Below are positions 54,667-63,970 of a stretch of DNA of 64,000 nt, piece after piece (position 1 is the first letter of the stretch; each line of letters starts with the position of its first letter). A program made the position numbers and the translations under genes. Origin of the DNA: Citrifermentans bremense (lineage in GTDB: Bacteria > Desulfobacterota > Desulfuromonadia > Geobacterales > Geobacteraceae); contig NZ_AP023213.1 of the NCBI RefSeq assembly GCF_014218275.1, forward strand, positions 248,001 to 312,000, read 5' to 3'. Below the pieces are notes generated by a model. The model had not been told where the DNA came from. It saw nothing but the letters and a program-made list of their open reading frames with translations, and ran no database searches.

Positions 54667-55488
54667 ATGGACGGGATCATCTCTGCAGAGATAGGTCGGT
54701 TCGTTCGGGAAGAAAGCGGCAACCGGTTCGGTGAGGGAGGGGAACGCTACTTCGATGATCCATTGGTTGGTTTCGCCGCCGCGGACGATGCTCTGTTCAT
54801 GCAGTACAAGTCGGTGATCGGGGAGTTCCACCTCACCCCGCACGAACTGGCTTTAGCCGACGCAGGAGAACCCTGGCATCCCCGTACCGTGATCTGCTGG
54901 GTGCTGCCCATCACCGAGGCGACCCGGACCAGCAACCGGCCGGAGACGGTGTACCCCTCGCGGGCCTGGGCGCAAACCCGGCAGCACGGGGAGACCTTCA
55001 ACGCCTCGCTGCGCCGGCACCTGGTCCGTTTCCTGGAGGAACGCGGCCACCGCGCCTTGGCGCCGCAGCTGCACCCCGCCTGGCGCGAATACGGCGAGAC
55101 CCCGGTCGGCATCGCCTCGTCCTGGTCCGAGCGCCATGCAGCCTACGCCGCAGGGCTTGGCACCTTCAGCCTGAACGACGGGCTCATCACGGAGCGCGGC
55201 ATAGCGCACCGGTTGGGAACGGTGATAACTGACCTGGCGCTTAAGCCGTCGCCGCGCCCCTACCTGCACCACAAGGTCAACTGCCTGTGGCACCGCGACG
55301 GAACCTGCGGCGCCTGCATCGGCCGCTGCCCTGTCGGCGCCCTTTCCAAGGAGGGGCACGACAAGAGGATCTGCCGCGATCACGTCTACGGCACCATTCC
55401 GGCAAAGGTAGCAGAGACGTACCAGGTCACCAGCACAGGTTGCGGTCTCTGTCAGACCAAGGTCCCCTGCGAGGGGAAGATACCGTAA
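54667..55488 (+). CDS. QueG-like 4Fe-4S protein
   Basis: 273 residues from ATG 54667, with AAGGAGG just upstream. The C-terminus holds iron-sulfur cysteines: CGACIGRCPVGAL and CGLCQTKVPCEG, the arrangement of the two-[4Fe-4S] epoxyqueuosine reductase (QueG/YjeS) group. N-terminal domain resembles the cobalamin-binding part (AYAAGLGTFSLNDGLITERGIAHRLGTVITDL). QueG proper makes queuosine in tRNA; this shorter protein (QueG ~380) may act on another substrate. Confidence 0.78.
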   Translation: MDGIISAEIGRFVREESGNRFGEGGERYFDDPLVGFAAADDALFMQYKSVIGEFHLTPHELALADAGEPWHPRTVICWVLPITEATRTSNRPETVYPSRAWAQTRQHGETFNASLRRHLVRFLEERGHRALAPQLHPAWREYGETPVGIASSWSERHAAYAAGLGTFSLNDGLITERGIAHRLGTVITDLALKPSPRPYLHHKVNCLWHRDGTCGACIGRCPVGALSKEGHDKRICRDHVYGTIPAKVAETYQVTSTGCGLCQTKVPCEGKIP

Positions 55489-55557
55489 CGGGCCGGCGGC
55501 GAAAACTGCCCTTCATCCGGGGCGGGAGGGGGGACCTGCTGGGTCCTGCGCTGTCTG

Positions 55558-56454
55558 TCATTTTTGCTTCTTGCCGTTTCCCTTCGAGGCCATCGCCGTC
55601 TGCATCGCCTCTCCCATCTTGGTGGGGCTTGCCGCGACGGTGACGCCGCATTCGGTGAGGGTGCGGATCTTGTCCGCGGCTTTTCCTTTGCCGCCGGTGA
55701 TGATGGCGCCGGCATGCCCCATCCTTTTGCCAGGAGGCGCGGTCACCCCGGCGATGAACGCCGCCACCGGCTTGGTCATGTGCTTCTGGATCCAGACCGC
55801 CGCCTCTTCCTCAGCCGCCCCCCCGATCTCGCCGATCATGAAAACCCCCTCGGTGCCGGGGTCCTCGTTGAACATCTTCAGCACGTCCACGAAGTTCATC
55901 CCGATGATGGGATCCCCCCCGATGCCGACGCAGGTCGACTGCCCGAGCCCCATGTCGGTGAGCTGCTTGACCGCCTCGTAGGTGAGGGTGCCGCTGCGGG
56001 AGACGACCCCTATCTTGCCCGGCTTGTGGATGTGACCGGGCATGATGCCGATCTTGCATTCTCCGGGGGTGATCACGCCGGGGCAGTTGGGGCCGACCAG
56101 GCGCATCTTGCTTTGCTGCAGAACCGCCTTTACCGGCACCATGTCGCGCACCGGTATCCCCTCGGTGATGCAGACGGCTAGCTCCAGGCCGGCGGCGGCC
56201 GCCTCAAGTATGGCGTCCGCGGCGCCGGGAGGAGGCACGAAAATCATGGAGACGTTGGCGCTGGTGTACTTCACCGCCTCGGCTACCGTGTTGAAAACGG
56301 GGATCCCCTCGATGTGGATCCCCCCCTTGCCGGGGGTGACCCCCGCCACGATGTTGCTGCCGTACTCGCGGCACTGCTGGGTGTGAAAGAGCCCGCTGCG
56401 GCCGGTGATCCCCTGCACCACGATTCTCGACGACTTGTTGATCAGTATGGACAT
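55558..56454 (-). CDS. sucD: Succinyl-CoA synthetase, alpha subunit
   Basis: 298 residues. [27 protein letters not shown] and [21 protein letters not shown] are standard; the phospho-histidine is in [20 protein letters not shown]. It carries the CoA-binding Rossmann domain. With sucC upstream on the same strand, it makes succinate and ATP (or GTP) from succinyl-CoA in the TCA cycle. Confidence 0.97.
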   Translation of the reverse strand: MSILINKSSRIVVQGITGRSGLFHTQQCREYGSNIVAGVTPGKGGIHIEGIPVFNTVAEAVKYTSANVSMIFVPPPGAADAILEAAAAGLELAVCITEGIPVRDMVPVKAVLQQSKMRLVGPNCPGVITPGECKIGIMPGHIHKPGKIGVVSRSGTLTYEAVKQLTDMGLGQSTCVGIGGDPIIGMNFVDVLKMFNEDPGTEGVFMIGEIGGAAEEEAAVWIQKHMTKPVAAFIAGVTAPPGKRMGHAGAIITGGKGKAADKIRTLTECGVTVAASPTKMGEAMQTAMASKGNGKKQK

Positions 56455-56538
56455 ATTGACTCCCCACTTTCCTTGTTCTTTTTGGTAGCCGCGCTCTCCT
56501 CCTCTTATACGGGCGGTGCGCCGTCGCAGCCGCCGAAG

Positions 56539-57702
56539 CTATCCCGCCAGCATCTTAACGATGCGCGCGGCCGCGTCCCCGAGGTTGTCGCCGCACTGTA
56601 CGTTCAGGCCGCTCTCGGTCAGAAGCCTCTTCCCTTCCTCGACCTGGCTCCCGTCCATGCGGACCACGATGGGGAGGGTGCAGTTCACCTCGCTGGCCGC
56701 TTCTATGATGCCGTGGGCGATCACGTCGCAGCGCATGATCCCGCCGAAGATGTTGACGAAGATCCCCTTCACGTCGCTGTCCTGCAGGATGATCTTGAAC
56801 GCCTCGGCCACCTTCTCGCGGGTGGCCCCGCCCCCTACGTCCAGGAAGTTGGCGGGCTCGCCGCCGAACTCCTTCAGGACGTCCAGGGTCGCCATGGCTA
56901 GCCCTGCGCCGTTAACCAGGCAGCCGATGGTGCCGGTGAGCTTGATGTAGGCGAGGTCGTATTTCCCGGCGTTGATCTCCAGCGGGTCCAACTGGGAGTA
57001 GTCCATCATGTCGGGGTACTCGCGGTGCCTGAAGATGGCGTTGTCGTCGAAGGTGATCTTCGCGTCCATGGCCATGAGCCACCCCGCGCGGGTCACGACC
57101 AGCGGGTTGATCTCCACGAGCGCGCAGTCTTTTTCCAGGCAGACGCGGTAGAGGTTGAGGATGAGGCTGACGCAGTCCTCGCAGACGCTCCCGGAAAGCC
57201 CCAACTGCAGCGCGATGTGGCGCGCCTGGAAGGACCGAAGCCCGGTGAAGGGGTCGATGGTCAGCGTGTGGATCTTCTCGGGGCTCCTCGTCGCCACCTC
57301 CTCGATCTCCATCCCCCCTTCCGCCGAGGCGATGAGGATGTAGCGCGAGGTGCCGCGGTCCAGGGTGATGGAGAGGTAGAATTCACGGGCGATGTCGACC
57401 GCCTCCTCGACCAGGATGCGCCTAACCTTGAGCCCTTCCGGACCTGTCTGCGGGGTCACCAGCGTCTTTCCGAACAGCTCCTTGGCAAGGTCCTGGGCCT
57501 GCTCCGGGTGGTGCACCAGCTTGACGCCGCCGGCCTTGCCGCGCCCACCCGCGTAGATCTGCGCCTTGACCACGCAGCGCCCCCCCATTTCCTTGGCGGC
57601 GCGCTCGACCTGGTCCGCGGTGAGCGCCACCCGACCGCGGGGCACCGGGATACCGAACGCGTTCAGTATTTCCTTCGCCTGGTACTCGTGGATGTTCATC
57701 AT
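56539..57702 (-). CDS. sucC: Succinyl-CoA synthetase, beta subunit
   Basis: 387 residues: [24 protein letters not shown]-grasp domain with [16 protein letters not shown], and [20 protein letters not shown]. Forms the ATP-grasp and nucleotide-specificity half of the enzyme; the 84-nt gap to sucD marks an operon. Confidence 0.97.
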   Translation of the reverse strand: MMNIHEYQAKEILNAFGIPVPRGRVALTADQVERAAKEMGGRCVVKAQIYAGGRGKAGGVKLVHHPEQAQDLAKELFGKTLVTPQTGPEGLKVRRILVEEAVDIAREFYLSITLDRGTSRYILIASAEGGMEIEEVATRSPEKIHTLTIDPFTGLRSFQARHIALQLGLSGSVCEDCVSLILNLYRVCLEKDCALVEINPLVVTRAGWLMAMDAKITFDDNAIFRHREYPDMMDYSQLDPLEINAGKYDLAYIKLTGTIGCLVNGAGLAMATLDVLKEFGGEPANFLDVGGGATREKVAEAFKIILQDSDVKGIFVNIFGGIMRCDVIAHGIIEAASEVNCTLPIVVRMDGSQVEEGKRLLTESGLNVQCGDNLGDAAARIVKMLAG

Positions 57703-57925
57703 TATCTCCTGTCTTGAAGCTTTGGTTGCCGGCTGCGGACCCTACGGCGCCGCACGTTATTGTTCTACCAGCCTTTTCTAAGAAAAAAAGTGGAGCGGCC
57801 GTTTAATTTTATCGTTTTGTGGCAGACGGGATAGGAGCGGAGTGGTAAGGCTTTGGAATGGCGATGTAAAGTTTACGGCTGACATGGAAGGGGCAACGAG
57901 GTGGCAACTGCTGTTTCCATTAGAG
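57703..57925. other. Intergenic stretch upstream of sucC
   Basis: Holds the likely sucCD promoter; none singled out. No gene seen. Confidence 0.3.
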
Positions 57926-57959
57926 CAAAAAAAAGGGGGCCGGAAACCGGCCTCCTTTC
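57926..57959 (-). terminator. Rho-independent terminator
   Basis: On the minus strand GGAGGCCGG-TTT-CCGGCCCCC followed by T8, downstream of the two small exported-protein genes. Confidence 0.85.
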
Positions 57960-58015
57960 ATGTGTCTGTCTTCTGCGCGGCTCCGCCCGTAGCGGGCTGA
58001 GATCCGGTCCGGCGG

Positions 58016-58339
58016 CTAGCGTTCCGTCTGGATGATGCGGCGAATCTGTGTTTTCTCCGATCCCCGGGTACAGTCCAGCTCCACCTCGGACATCCTTCGG
58101 AAGCTCCCGCCGGGGTTTTTCCTCGCGGCTCGTCCCTGCCGCTCCAGGGCTATTTTCCGGCATTGCTCCAGGACCGCGCCGATGTCTGCGCCGGTAATCC
58201 CGTTTACCTCGAAGCGGTGTTTCCTGGCGATTATCCCTTCCCCCTGGGTGCTAAAGATGTTCCCCTGGCAGACAAGGTCTTCCGCGTGGGCGGCGCCCGC
58301 TGTCAGCAGCAGGCCCGCAATCAATACTGTTCTGGTCAT
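58016..58339 (-). CDS. Small exported protein
   Basis: 107 residues from ATG 58339. Signal peptide RTVLIAGLLLTAGAAHA; mature part has two to three cysteines (DLVCQGNIF; EQCRKIALERQ; LDCTRGSE) and a helix rich in Arg and Lys. It follows the DUF4124 gene by 20 nt on the same strand. Family not recognised. Confidence 0.65.
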   Translation of the reverse strand: MTRTVLIAGLLLTAGAAHAEDLVCQGNIFSTQGEGIIARKHRFEVNGITGADIGAVLEQCRKIALERQGRAARKNPGGSFRRMSEVELDCTRGSEKTQIRRIIQTER

Positions 58340-58359
58340 GTGCGCTCCAATATCCTCGG

Positions 58360-58785
58360 TCATTCTTCGCCGGAACCGCGCTGCCTGCGGGGGGCTCTCT
58401 GGCGTCCCACTTGCGAACGCTGCTGAGGTGCGGCGGAGACCGCGCTGGACGGAGCCGCAGGCGCCGGGGCGGCGAGGGGCGAGGCCGCCGGCGCGGCAGG
58501 CTGTGGCTGCGGGACCGCCGACTGCACCAACGGTGGTGTCTGCTGTTGAGGGGACGCGCCGCCCGCCACCGGTGCCGCCGGCGTACCAGGATGCTCGAGG
58601 GCCGGCCCACCCTTTTTCCCGGTCGCCACATCCAGGACCCTGGCCCTTTTAACGTAGCGCGCCGGGATCTCGTGCAGGCTGTTGGTATAGAAGGTGGTTC
58701 CCTTGGAATCCTTCCAGGTATACATCTCCGCAGCGGCGGCGGATGCAGTCAGGGTGAGCGCCAGCAGCATCAAACGTGTCTTCAT
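58360..58785 (-). CDS. DUF4124-domain exported protein
   Basis: 141 residues. Signal peptide MLLALTLTASAAAA, then a DUF4124 domain (EMYTWKDSKGTTFYTNSLHEIPARY), then a long Pro/Ala/Gln-rich tail (PQPQPAAPAASPLAAPAPAAP). DUF4124 proteins occur in many proteobacterial envelopes and may bind peptidoglycan or another wall component, but the role is not known. Confidence 0.8.
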   Translation of the reverse strand: MKTRLMLLALTLTASAAAAEMYTWKDSKGTTFYTNSLHEIPARYVKRARVLDVATGKKGGPALEHPGTPAAPVAGGASPQQQTPPLVQSAVPQPQPAAPAASPLAAPAPAAPSSAVSAAPQQRSQVGRQRAPRRQRGSGEE

Positions 58786-58989
58786 TGTTCCTCCAGGGCT
58801 GCAATCTGAACCTGGCTATTATTGAGGATAACCGGCATCCGTTCAACCTAAAAATGCCCCTGAAAGTATCGGCACAGTTGAGCATGCCTTAGCTCACCTC
58901 ACTGCAACTGTCATGAATTGTTACGGCCTTTATGCTATCCTAAGAGCTGTGAAAAAGGGATATGGAACAGCCTACAGGAGAATAAGGCC

Positions 58990-59532
58990 ATGAAGAAAGC
59001 GACATTTCTAGCAGGGTTGCTGACAGTTCTCGTTGCGTCAGTTCTGGTCGTTCTTGAATCTGGCAAAGATTCGGCAATAGTTAACGCTGCATCGCGGATC
59101 AAGGTCTTTTCGGCCGAGAAGGGGACCTACGTCATGAGCGACGAAGTAGTTAAAACCAAGGAAGAGTGGAAGAAAATACTGACTCCGGAACAGTTCCATG
59201 TACTGAGGGAGAAAGGGACGGAGCGGGCCTTCACCGGAAAATACGCCACCAGCCATGAGCACGGCGTCTACCGGTGCGCCGGATGCGGCCTCGATCTGTT
59301 CCGGTCCGAGGATAAGTTCGAATCCGGCACCGGCTGGCCCAGCTTCACGGCGCCGATAGCCAAGGAGAACGTCAAGACCGAGGTGGACCGCAGCTGGTTC
59401 ACTACGCGCACCGAGGTCCTTTGCCGTCGTTGCGGTGGGCACCTGGGACACGTCTTCAACGACGGGCCGAAACCGACCGGGCTTCGCTACTGCATGAACT
59501 CGGCGGCGCTGCAGTTTGTGGCGACCAAATAG
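58990..59532 (+). CDS. msrB: Exported peptide methionine (R)-S-oxide reductase MsrB
   Basis: 180 residues from ATG 58990. A hydrophobic N-terminal segment ([20 protein letters not shown]) makes it exported or membrane-tethered. MsrB zinc cysteines CAGC and CRRC and the catalytic cysteine in [12 protein letters not shown] are present. It reduces the R diastereomer of methionine sulfoxide in proteins, here probably in the envelope. RBS AGGAG upstream. Paired with msrA downstream (87-nt gap). Confidence 0.92.
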   Translation: MKKATFLAGLLTVLVASVLVVLESGKDSAIVNAASRIKVFSAEKGTYVMSDEVVKTKEEWKKILTPEQFHVLREKGTERAFTGKYATSHEHGVYRCAGCGLDLFRSEDKFESGTGWPSFTAPIAKENVKTEVDRSWFTTRTEVLCRRCGGHLGHVFNDGPKPTGLRYCMNSAALQFVATK

Positions 59533-59618
59533 CGGAGGTCCTTCGGAATCCTGCCGCGACGGGAGTCTGACGCCGCGGCGGGCGACTCCCGCTGGGTCTA
59601 AGCAGAGGAGGAGCAGTG

Positions 59619-60263
59619 ATGAAACCTCTAAAAATCATGATACTTACCATGACGGCGTTTTTTTGCGCCGCGGGATCCGCCCTGGCCGCAAGCGCTACGG
59701 CGCAGGGAGGCAAGGGGTCCCAGCCGACAGGACATCTGGAGAAGGCGACCTTTGCGGGAGGGTGCTTCTGGTGCATGGAGCACCCGTTCGATGAACTGCC
59801 GGGCGTGGTCTCCGTCACCTCGGGCTATACCGGTGGCCACAAGGTAAACCCCACCTACGAGGAAGTATCCTCCGGGACGACGGGGCACGCCGAATCGATC
59901 CAGGTGCTTTACGACCCGGCGAAGATAGGGTACGCAAAGCTACTCGACGTCTTCTGGCACAACATAGATCCGTTGGCCAAGGACCGGCAGTTCTGCGACA
60001 GCGGCGAGCAGTACCGGAGCGCGATCTTCTACCAAAACGAGGAGCAGCACCGGCTGGCTCTGCAGTCCAAGAAGGAGCTGGAGGCGAGCAAGAGGTTCAG
60101 GGAACCCATCGCCACCCAGATCGTGCCGGCGGGGGTATTCTATCCGGCCGAGGAATACCACCAGCATTACTACAAGAAGAACCCGATCCGATATTCCTAC
60201 TACCGTCTGAGCTGCGGACGCGACCGGAGGTTGAAGGAACTGTGGGGTCCCCCTTCGCGGTGA
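59619..60263 (+). CDS. msrA: Exported peptide methionine (S)-S-oxide reductase MsrA
   Basis: 214 residues from ATG 59619 (GGAGGAG upstream; a GTG 3 nt earlier is less likely). Signal peptide KIMILTMTAFFCAAGSALA; catalytic GGCFWCMEHPF; EYHQHYYKKNP near the C-terminus. Reduces the S diastereomer. With the upstream MsrB it forms an envelope methionine-repair pair, as the fused MsrAB or MsrPQ do in other bacteria. Confidence 0.93.
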   Translation: MKPLKIMILTMTAFFCAAGSALAASATAQGGKGSQPTGHLEKATFAGGCFWCMEHPFDELPGVVSVTSGYTGGHKVNPTYEEVSSGTTGHAESIQVLYDPAKIGYAKLLDVFWHNIDPLAKDRQFCDSGEQYRSAIFYQNEEQHRLALQSKKELEASKRFREPIATQIVPAGVFYPAEEYHQHYYKKNPIRYSYYRLSCGRDRRLKELWGPPSR

Positions 60264-60350
60264 ACCCGCTATGGGGGACAAGCCCCCCTTCGCGATGAGG
60301 CTGCTATTCCCCTTCGCGGTACAACTGCTTCGGGGACAAGCTGGACAAGC
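60249..60350 (+). repeat. Imperfect direct repeats after msrA
   Basis: CCCCTTCGCGGT-like units occur three times, two of them followed by GGGGGACAAGC or GGGGACAAGC. The first unit contains the msrA stop codon. Confidence 0.6.
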
Positions 60351-60391
60351 TCGCTATGTTTTGGTGATTACCCGTATCATCGGGAGAGGTC

Positions 60392-62125
60392 ATGAAAAAC
60401 AGGGAAATCGCACGGATCTTTTCCGAGATCGCGGACATCCTGGATCTCAAGGAAGGAAATATCTTCAAGATCAGGGCTTACCGGCGCGCGGCACTCAACC
60501 TGGAAGGCTTCAGCCGCGACCTGGCGCAGCTCTCCCACAAGGAACTCCTGGAGATCCCGGGGGTGGGGGCGGATCTCGCGGCAAGGATCGAGGAGTACCT
60601 GCAAACCGGGACCATGGCGGTCTACGAGGAGTTGAAGCAGGAGGTCCCGGCCGGAGTCTTCGCGCTCTTGGCCATCCCGGACCTGGGGCCCAAGACCGCG
60701 AAGGCGATCTACGACGCCCTGCAGGTCGCGAGCATCGAGGAGCTGGAGAAGGCCGCCCTGGAACACAGGCTCATCGGCATCAAGGGGATCAAGCAGAAGA
60801 CGGAGGAAAACATCCTCAAGGGGATAGCGGCGGTGAAGCGCGGACGCGAGCGCCAGCCGCTTGGACGCATGCTCCCAGCGGCGCAGGACCTGGTGGAAGC
60901 CCTCAAAGAGCGGGCCCCGCTGGAACGGGTCGAGGTGGCGGGAAGCATCAGGAGGCGCAGGGACAGCATCAAGGATATCGACATAGTCGCCACCTCACCC
61001 GATCCCGCCGCCGTCATGGCGGCTTTCGTTGATCTTCCGCAGGTGCACGACGTCATCATGCGCGGCCCGACCCGGGCCAGCGTCACCATCCGCGAGGGGG
61101 TGCAGGTGGATCTCCGGGTGGTGGATCCTGCCTCCTACGGCGCCGCCTTAGCCTACCTGACCGGCAGCCAGGCGCACAACGTCCGCTTGCGGGAGATGGC
61201 CCAGAAGCGGGGGATGAAGATCAACGAATACGGCATCTTCCGCGAGGAGGACAACCAGCGCCTGGGGGGCGAGAACGAGGAAGACATCTATCGCCTCTTG
61301 GATTTGGCCTTTGTTCCGCCGGTGCTGCGTGAGGACCGCGGCGAGATCGAGGCTGCGCTTCTGGGCAAGCTGCCGCACCTGGTGAGCCAGGCCGATATCA
61401 GGGGAGACCTCCACGTTCACTCCAGGTGGAGCGACGGCGCCCACCCCATCTCGGAGCTGGTGGAGGCGGCAAGGCAGCGGGGGCTTTCTTACCTGGCCGT
61501 CACCGATCATTCCCAAGGGCTGGGGGTAGCCCGCGGTCTCACGGTGGAGCGGCTTCGGGAACAGGCCGCCGAGATAAAGGAACTGAACCGGGAGCTGAAG
61601 GGTTTCCGGGTCCTGCACGGCACGGAGATGGACATCCTGGGGGACGGGGCGCTCGATTTTCCCGACGAGGTGCTGAAGGATCTCGACATCGTGGTCGCAT
61701 CGATCCATTCCGGGTTCAACAACTCGAAGGAAGTCATGACCGCGCGCATCGTGGCCGCCATGCGCAACCCCTACGTCTCTATCATCGCCCATCCCACCGG
61801 GCGCATCATCGGAGAGAGGGAAGGGTACCAGATCGACATGGACGAGGTGCTGCGGGTAGCGAAGGAAACCGGAACCGCCCTGGAGATAAACGCCTACCCG
61901 ATGCGGCTGGACCTGGAAGACAAGCACGTGCGCCGGGCCAAGGAGCTTGGAATCATGATCGCGGTAAATACCGATACCCACGCAAAGCTGCAATTCGATT
62001 TCCTACCCTATGGCATATCGGTCGCCCAGCGCGGTTGGCTTGAGCCTGCGGATGTGCTGAACACGCTGGAGCCCGACCAGTTGCTGAAGAAGCTCAGGGA
62101 GAAGAGGAAGATGGTCAAGGGATAG
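60392..62125 (+). CDS. polX: DNA polymerase/3'-5' exonuclease PolX
   Basis: 577 residues. Helix-hairpin-helix region (IPGVGADLAARIEEYL; IPDLGPKTAKAIYDAL; IKGIKQKTEENILKGI), an X-family nucleotidyltransferase with GSIRRRRDSIKDIDIVA (the carboxylate metal pair) and VQVDLRVV, and a C-terminal PHP domain from about residue 337 with DLHVHSRWSDG, AVTDHSQ, HGTEMDI and later His/Asp metal ligands. It fills small gaps in base-excision repair and proofreads through the PHP domain. Confidence 0.95.
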   Translation: MKNREIARIFSEIADILDLKEGNIFKIRAYRRAALNLEGFSRDLAQLSHKELLEIPGVGADLAARIEEYLQTGTMAVYEELKQEVPAGVFALLAIPDLGPKTAKAIYDALQVASIEELEKAALEHRLIGIKGIKQKTEENILKGIAAVKRGRERQPLGRMLPAAQDLVEALKERAPLERVEVAGSIRRRRDSIKDIDIVATSPDPAAVMAAFVDLPQVHDVIMRGPTRASVTIREGVQVDLRVVDPASYGAALAYLTGSQAHNVRLREMAQKRGMKINEYGIFREEDNQRLGGENEEDIYRLLDLAFVPPVLREDRGEIEAALLGKLPHLVSQADIRGDLHVHSRWSDGAHPISELVEAARQRGLSYLAVTDHSQGLGVARGLTVERLREQAAEIKELNRELKGFRVLHGTEMDILGDGALDFPDEVLKDLDIVVASIHSGFNNSKEVMTARIVAAMRNPYVSIIAHPTGRIIGEREGYQIDMDEVLRVAKETGTALEINAYPMRLDLEDKHVRRAKELGIMIAVNTDTHAKLQFDFLPYGISVAQRGWLEPADVLNTLEPDQLLKKLREKRKMVKG

Positions 62126-62178
62126 CAGGGCTCGAAGGCGGCGGGCTTCACGGTGGGAGCTCAGAAGGAGTGCCAGTC

Positions 62179-62331
62179 ATGACCGATTTCATCGAGGATC
62201 TGTTCGCTGTACTGATGGTGACACAAGAAGAAAAGACCTGTAATGTTTGCGGCCGCACATTCCTCAAAGACATAGCAGATACTCAAACAGAGGATGTGTG
62301 CCCTGACTGTCAAGAGGCTGAGAACCAATGA
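62179..62331 (+). CDS. Zinc-ribbon microprotein, 50 residues
   Basis: ATG 62179 lies 8 nt after AAGGAG. Product: an acidic helical start (MTDFIEDLFAVLMV), then C21-x2-C24 and C41-x2-C44 (CNVCG ... CPDC) with 16 residues between, a classic small treble-clef or zinc-ribbon spacing. The C-terminus is acidic. It falls between polX and the EVE-domain gene, all on the plus strand. Family not recognised. Confidence 0.72.
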   Translation: MTDFIEDLFAVLMVTQEEKTCNVCGRTFLKDIADTQTEDVCPDCQEAENQ

Positions 62332-62351
62332 CGTGCCCTGAGGAATGAACC

Positions 62352-62819
62352 ATGCCCAACTACTGGCTATTCAAGTCCGAGCCCTCCAGCTTCTCGCTGG
62401 AGGACCTGAAGCACCGCCCCGGCGCAACCGAGCATTGGGACGGCGTGCGCAACTACCAGGCGCGAAACTACCTGCGCGATGAGGTGCAGGTAGGCGACCT
62501 GGTGCTTTTCTATCACAGCAACATAGCCGAGCCCGCGGTAGTGGGGATCGCAGAGGTGGTAAGGGCGGGGTACCCCGACTTCACCGCCTTCGATCCCGAA
62601 AGCAAATACTTCGACCCCGGCAGCAAACCGGAAAAGCCGACCTGGTACATGGTGGACGTGAAATTCGTCCGCGAGCTGCCGCGCCCGGTGACCCTGGCGG
62701 AGCTGAAGACGGTGCCGGAGCTCTCCGACATGGCGCTTTTGAACCGGAGCCGCCTCTCGATCCAGCCGGTCCGCAAGGAAGAATGGGACCGGATACTGAA
62801 ACTGGCCGCAATCCACTAG
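62352..62819 (+). CDS. EVE domain protein
   Basis: 155 residues: NYWLFKSEPSSFSLEDL, WDGVRNYQARNYLRDEVQVGDLVLFYHSN and the ADL/VVGIAEV core are typical of the EVE (PUA-like) family. Some EVE proteins read modified bases in DNA or RNA; others are of unknown role. RBS weak (GAGGAA). Starts 20 nt after the zinc-ribbon gene. Confidence 0.9.
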   Translation: MPNYWLFKSEPSSFSLEDLKHRPGATEHWDGVRNYQARNYLRDEVQVGDLVLFYHSNIAEPAVVGIAEVVRAGYPDFTAFDPESKYFDPGSKPEKPTWYMVDVKFVRELPRPVTLAELKTVPELSDMALLNRSRLSIQPVRKEEWDRILKLAAIH

Positions 62820-62827
62820 AGGGAATC

Positions 62828-63889
62828 ATGTCGATAAAGAAGCGCTCGAAGAAAGCGGGACTTGCCCCCGGAACCCTGATCCACATGGGGCGCGCCAAAA
62901 GCGGCGCCACCCGTATCGACCTGGTCGAATACGACGAGTCGCACGTTGAGGCGCGGCCGGTCGAGTCGATAGACCGATGCCTGGTGAAAAAACCGCTCCC
63001 CACGGTGACCTGGGTCAACGTGGACGGGCTTGCCGACCTGGAGGTGCTGCGGCACTTCGGCAGTTGCTACGGAATCCACCCACTGGTGCTGGAGGACATC
63101 CTCGCCACCGACCAAAGGCCCAAGGCTGCGGACTACGGGGAATACCTGTACGTGGTCCTCAAGATGATCACGCTCGATGGCGAGAGCGGTGAGTTGAGGT
63201 CGGAACAGGTGAGCCTGGTTCTGGGGCAGAACTACTTGATTTCGTTTCAGGAGGGGATTGAGGGGGATGTCTTCGAGCAGGTCAGGAGCAGGCTGAACAA
63301 CGAACAAGCGCGGCTGCGCAGCATGGGTCCCGATTTCCTGCTGCATGCCCTTCTCGACGTCATAGTGGACCATTACTTCCTGGTGCTGGAGCAACTGGCC
63401 GACCGCATCGAGGACATCGAGGACGAGCTGATCGGGAACCCGACGCCGGCAACGGTTCAGTCCATCTACCAATTGAAGCGGCAGATGCTGTTCCTGCACA
63501 AGGCTTTGTGGCCGCTGCGCGAGGTAGCGAGCGGCCTGCAGCGGCGCGACTCGCAGCTGATCAGGGACACAACCGTCATCTACCTGAGGGATCTCTACGA
63601 CCACACCGTACAAGTGCTGGACACCCTGGAGACCCTGCGCGAGATGCTCTCCGGGATGCTGGACATCTACCTTTCTAGCGTATCCAACCGTCTGAACGAG
63701 GTGATGAAGGTGCTGACCATCATCGCCACCATCTTCATGCCCCTCTCCTTTCTTGTCGGGCTGTACGGCATGAACTTCAAATACATGCCCGAGTTGGAAT
63801 GGCACTACGGTTACTTCATGGTGCTGCTTCTCTCCGCCGTGATCGGCGGAGGGATGCTGATCTATTTCAAAAAGAGGCGATGGATATAA
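62828..63889 (+). CDS. corA: CorA-family magnesium/cobalt transporter
   Basis: 353 residues from ATG 62828. Long N-terminal cytoplasmic funnel (YVVLKMITLD ... VSLVLGQNYLISFQEG), then two C-terminal membrane helices and the signature YGMNF in the loop between them (LVGLYGMNFKYMPELEWHYGY). Pentameric channel for Mg2+. Starts 8 nt after the EVE gene. Confidence 0.95.
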   Translation: MSIKKRSKKAGLAPGTLIHMGRAKSGATRIDLVEYDESHVEARPVESIDRCLVKKPLPTVTWVNVDGLADLEVLRHFGSCYGIHPLVLEDILATDQRPKAADYGEYLYVVLKMITLDGESGELRSEQVSLVLGQNYLISFQEGIEGDVFEQVRSRLNNEQARLRSMGPDFLLHALLDVIVDHYFLVLEQLADRIEDIEDELIGNPTPATVQSIYQLKRQMLFLHKALWPLREVASGLQRRDSQLIRDTTVIYLRDLYDHTVQVLDTLETLREMLSGMLDIYLSSVSNRLNEVMKVLTIIATIFMPLSFLVGLYGMNFKYMPELEWHYGYFMVLLLSAVIGGGMLIYFKKRRWI

Positions 63890-63916
63890 AGAGTGCCAGC
63901 CGAGTTCCCAGTAAAC

Positions 63917-63950
63917 AAAAGAGGGCCGGGGAAATCCCCGGCCCTCTTTG
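63917..63950. terminator. Bidirectional rho-independent terminator
   Basis: AAAAGAGGGCCGGGG-loop-CCCCGGCCCTCTTT, between corA and the minus-strand gene at the right edge. Confidence 0.85.
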
Positions 63951-63970
63951 CGTCTGAAGAATTCGGAATG

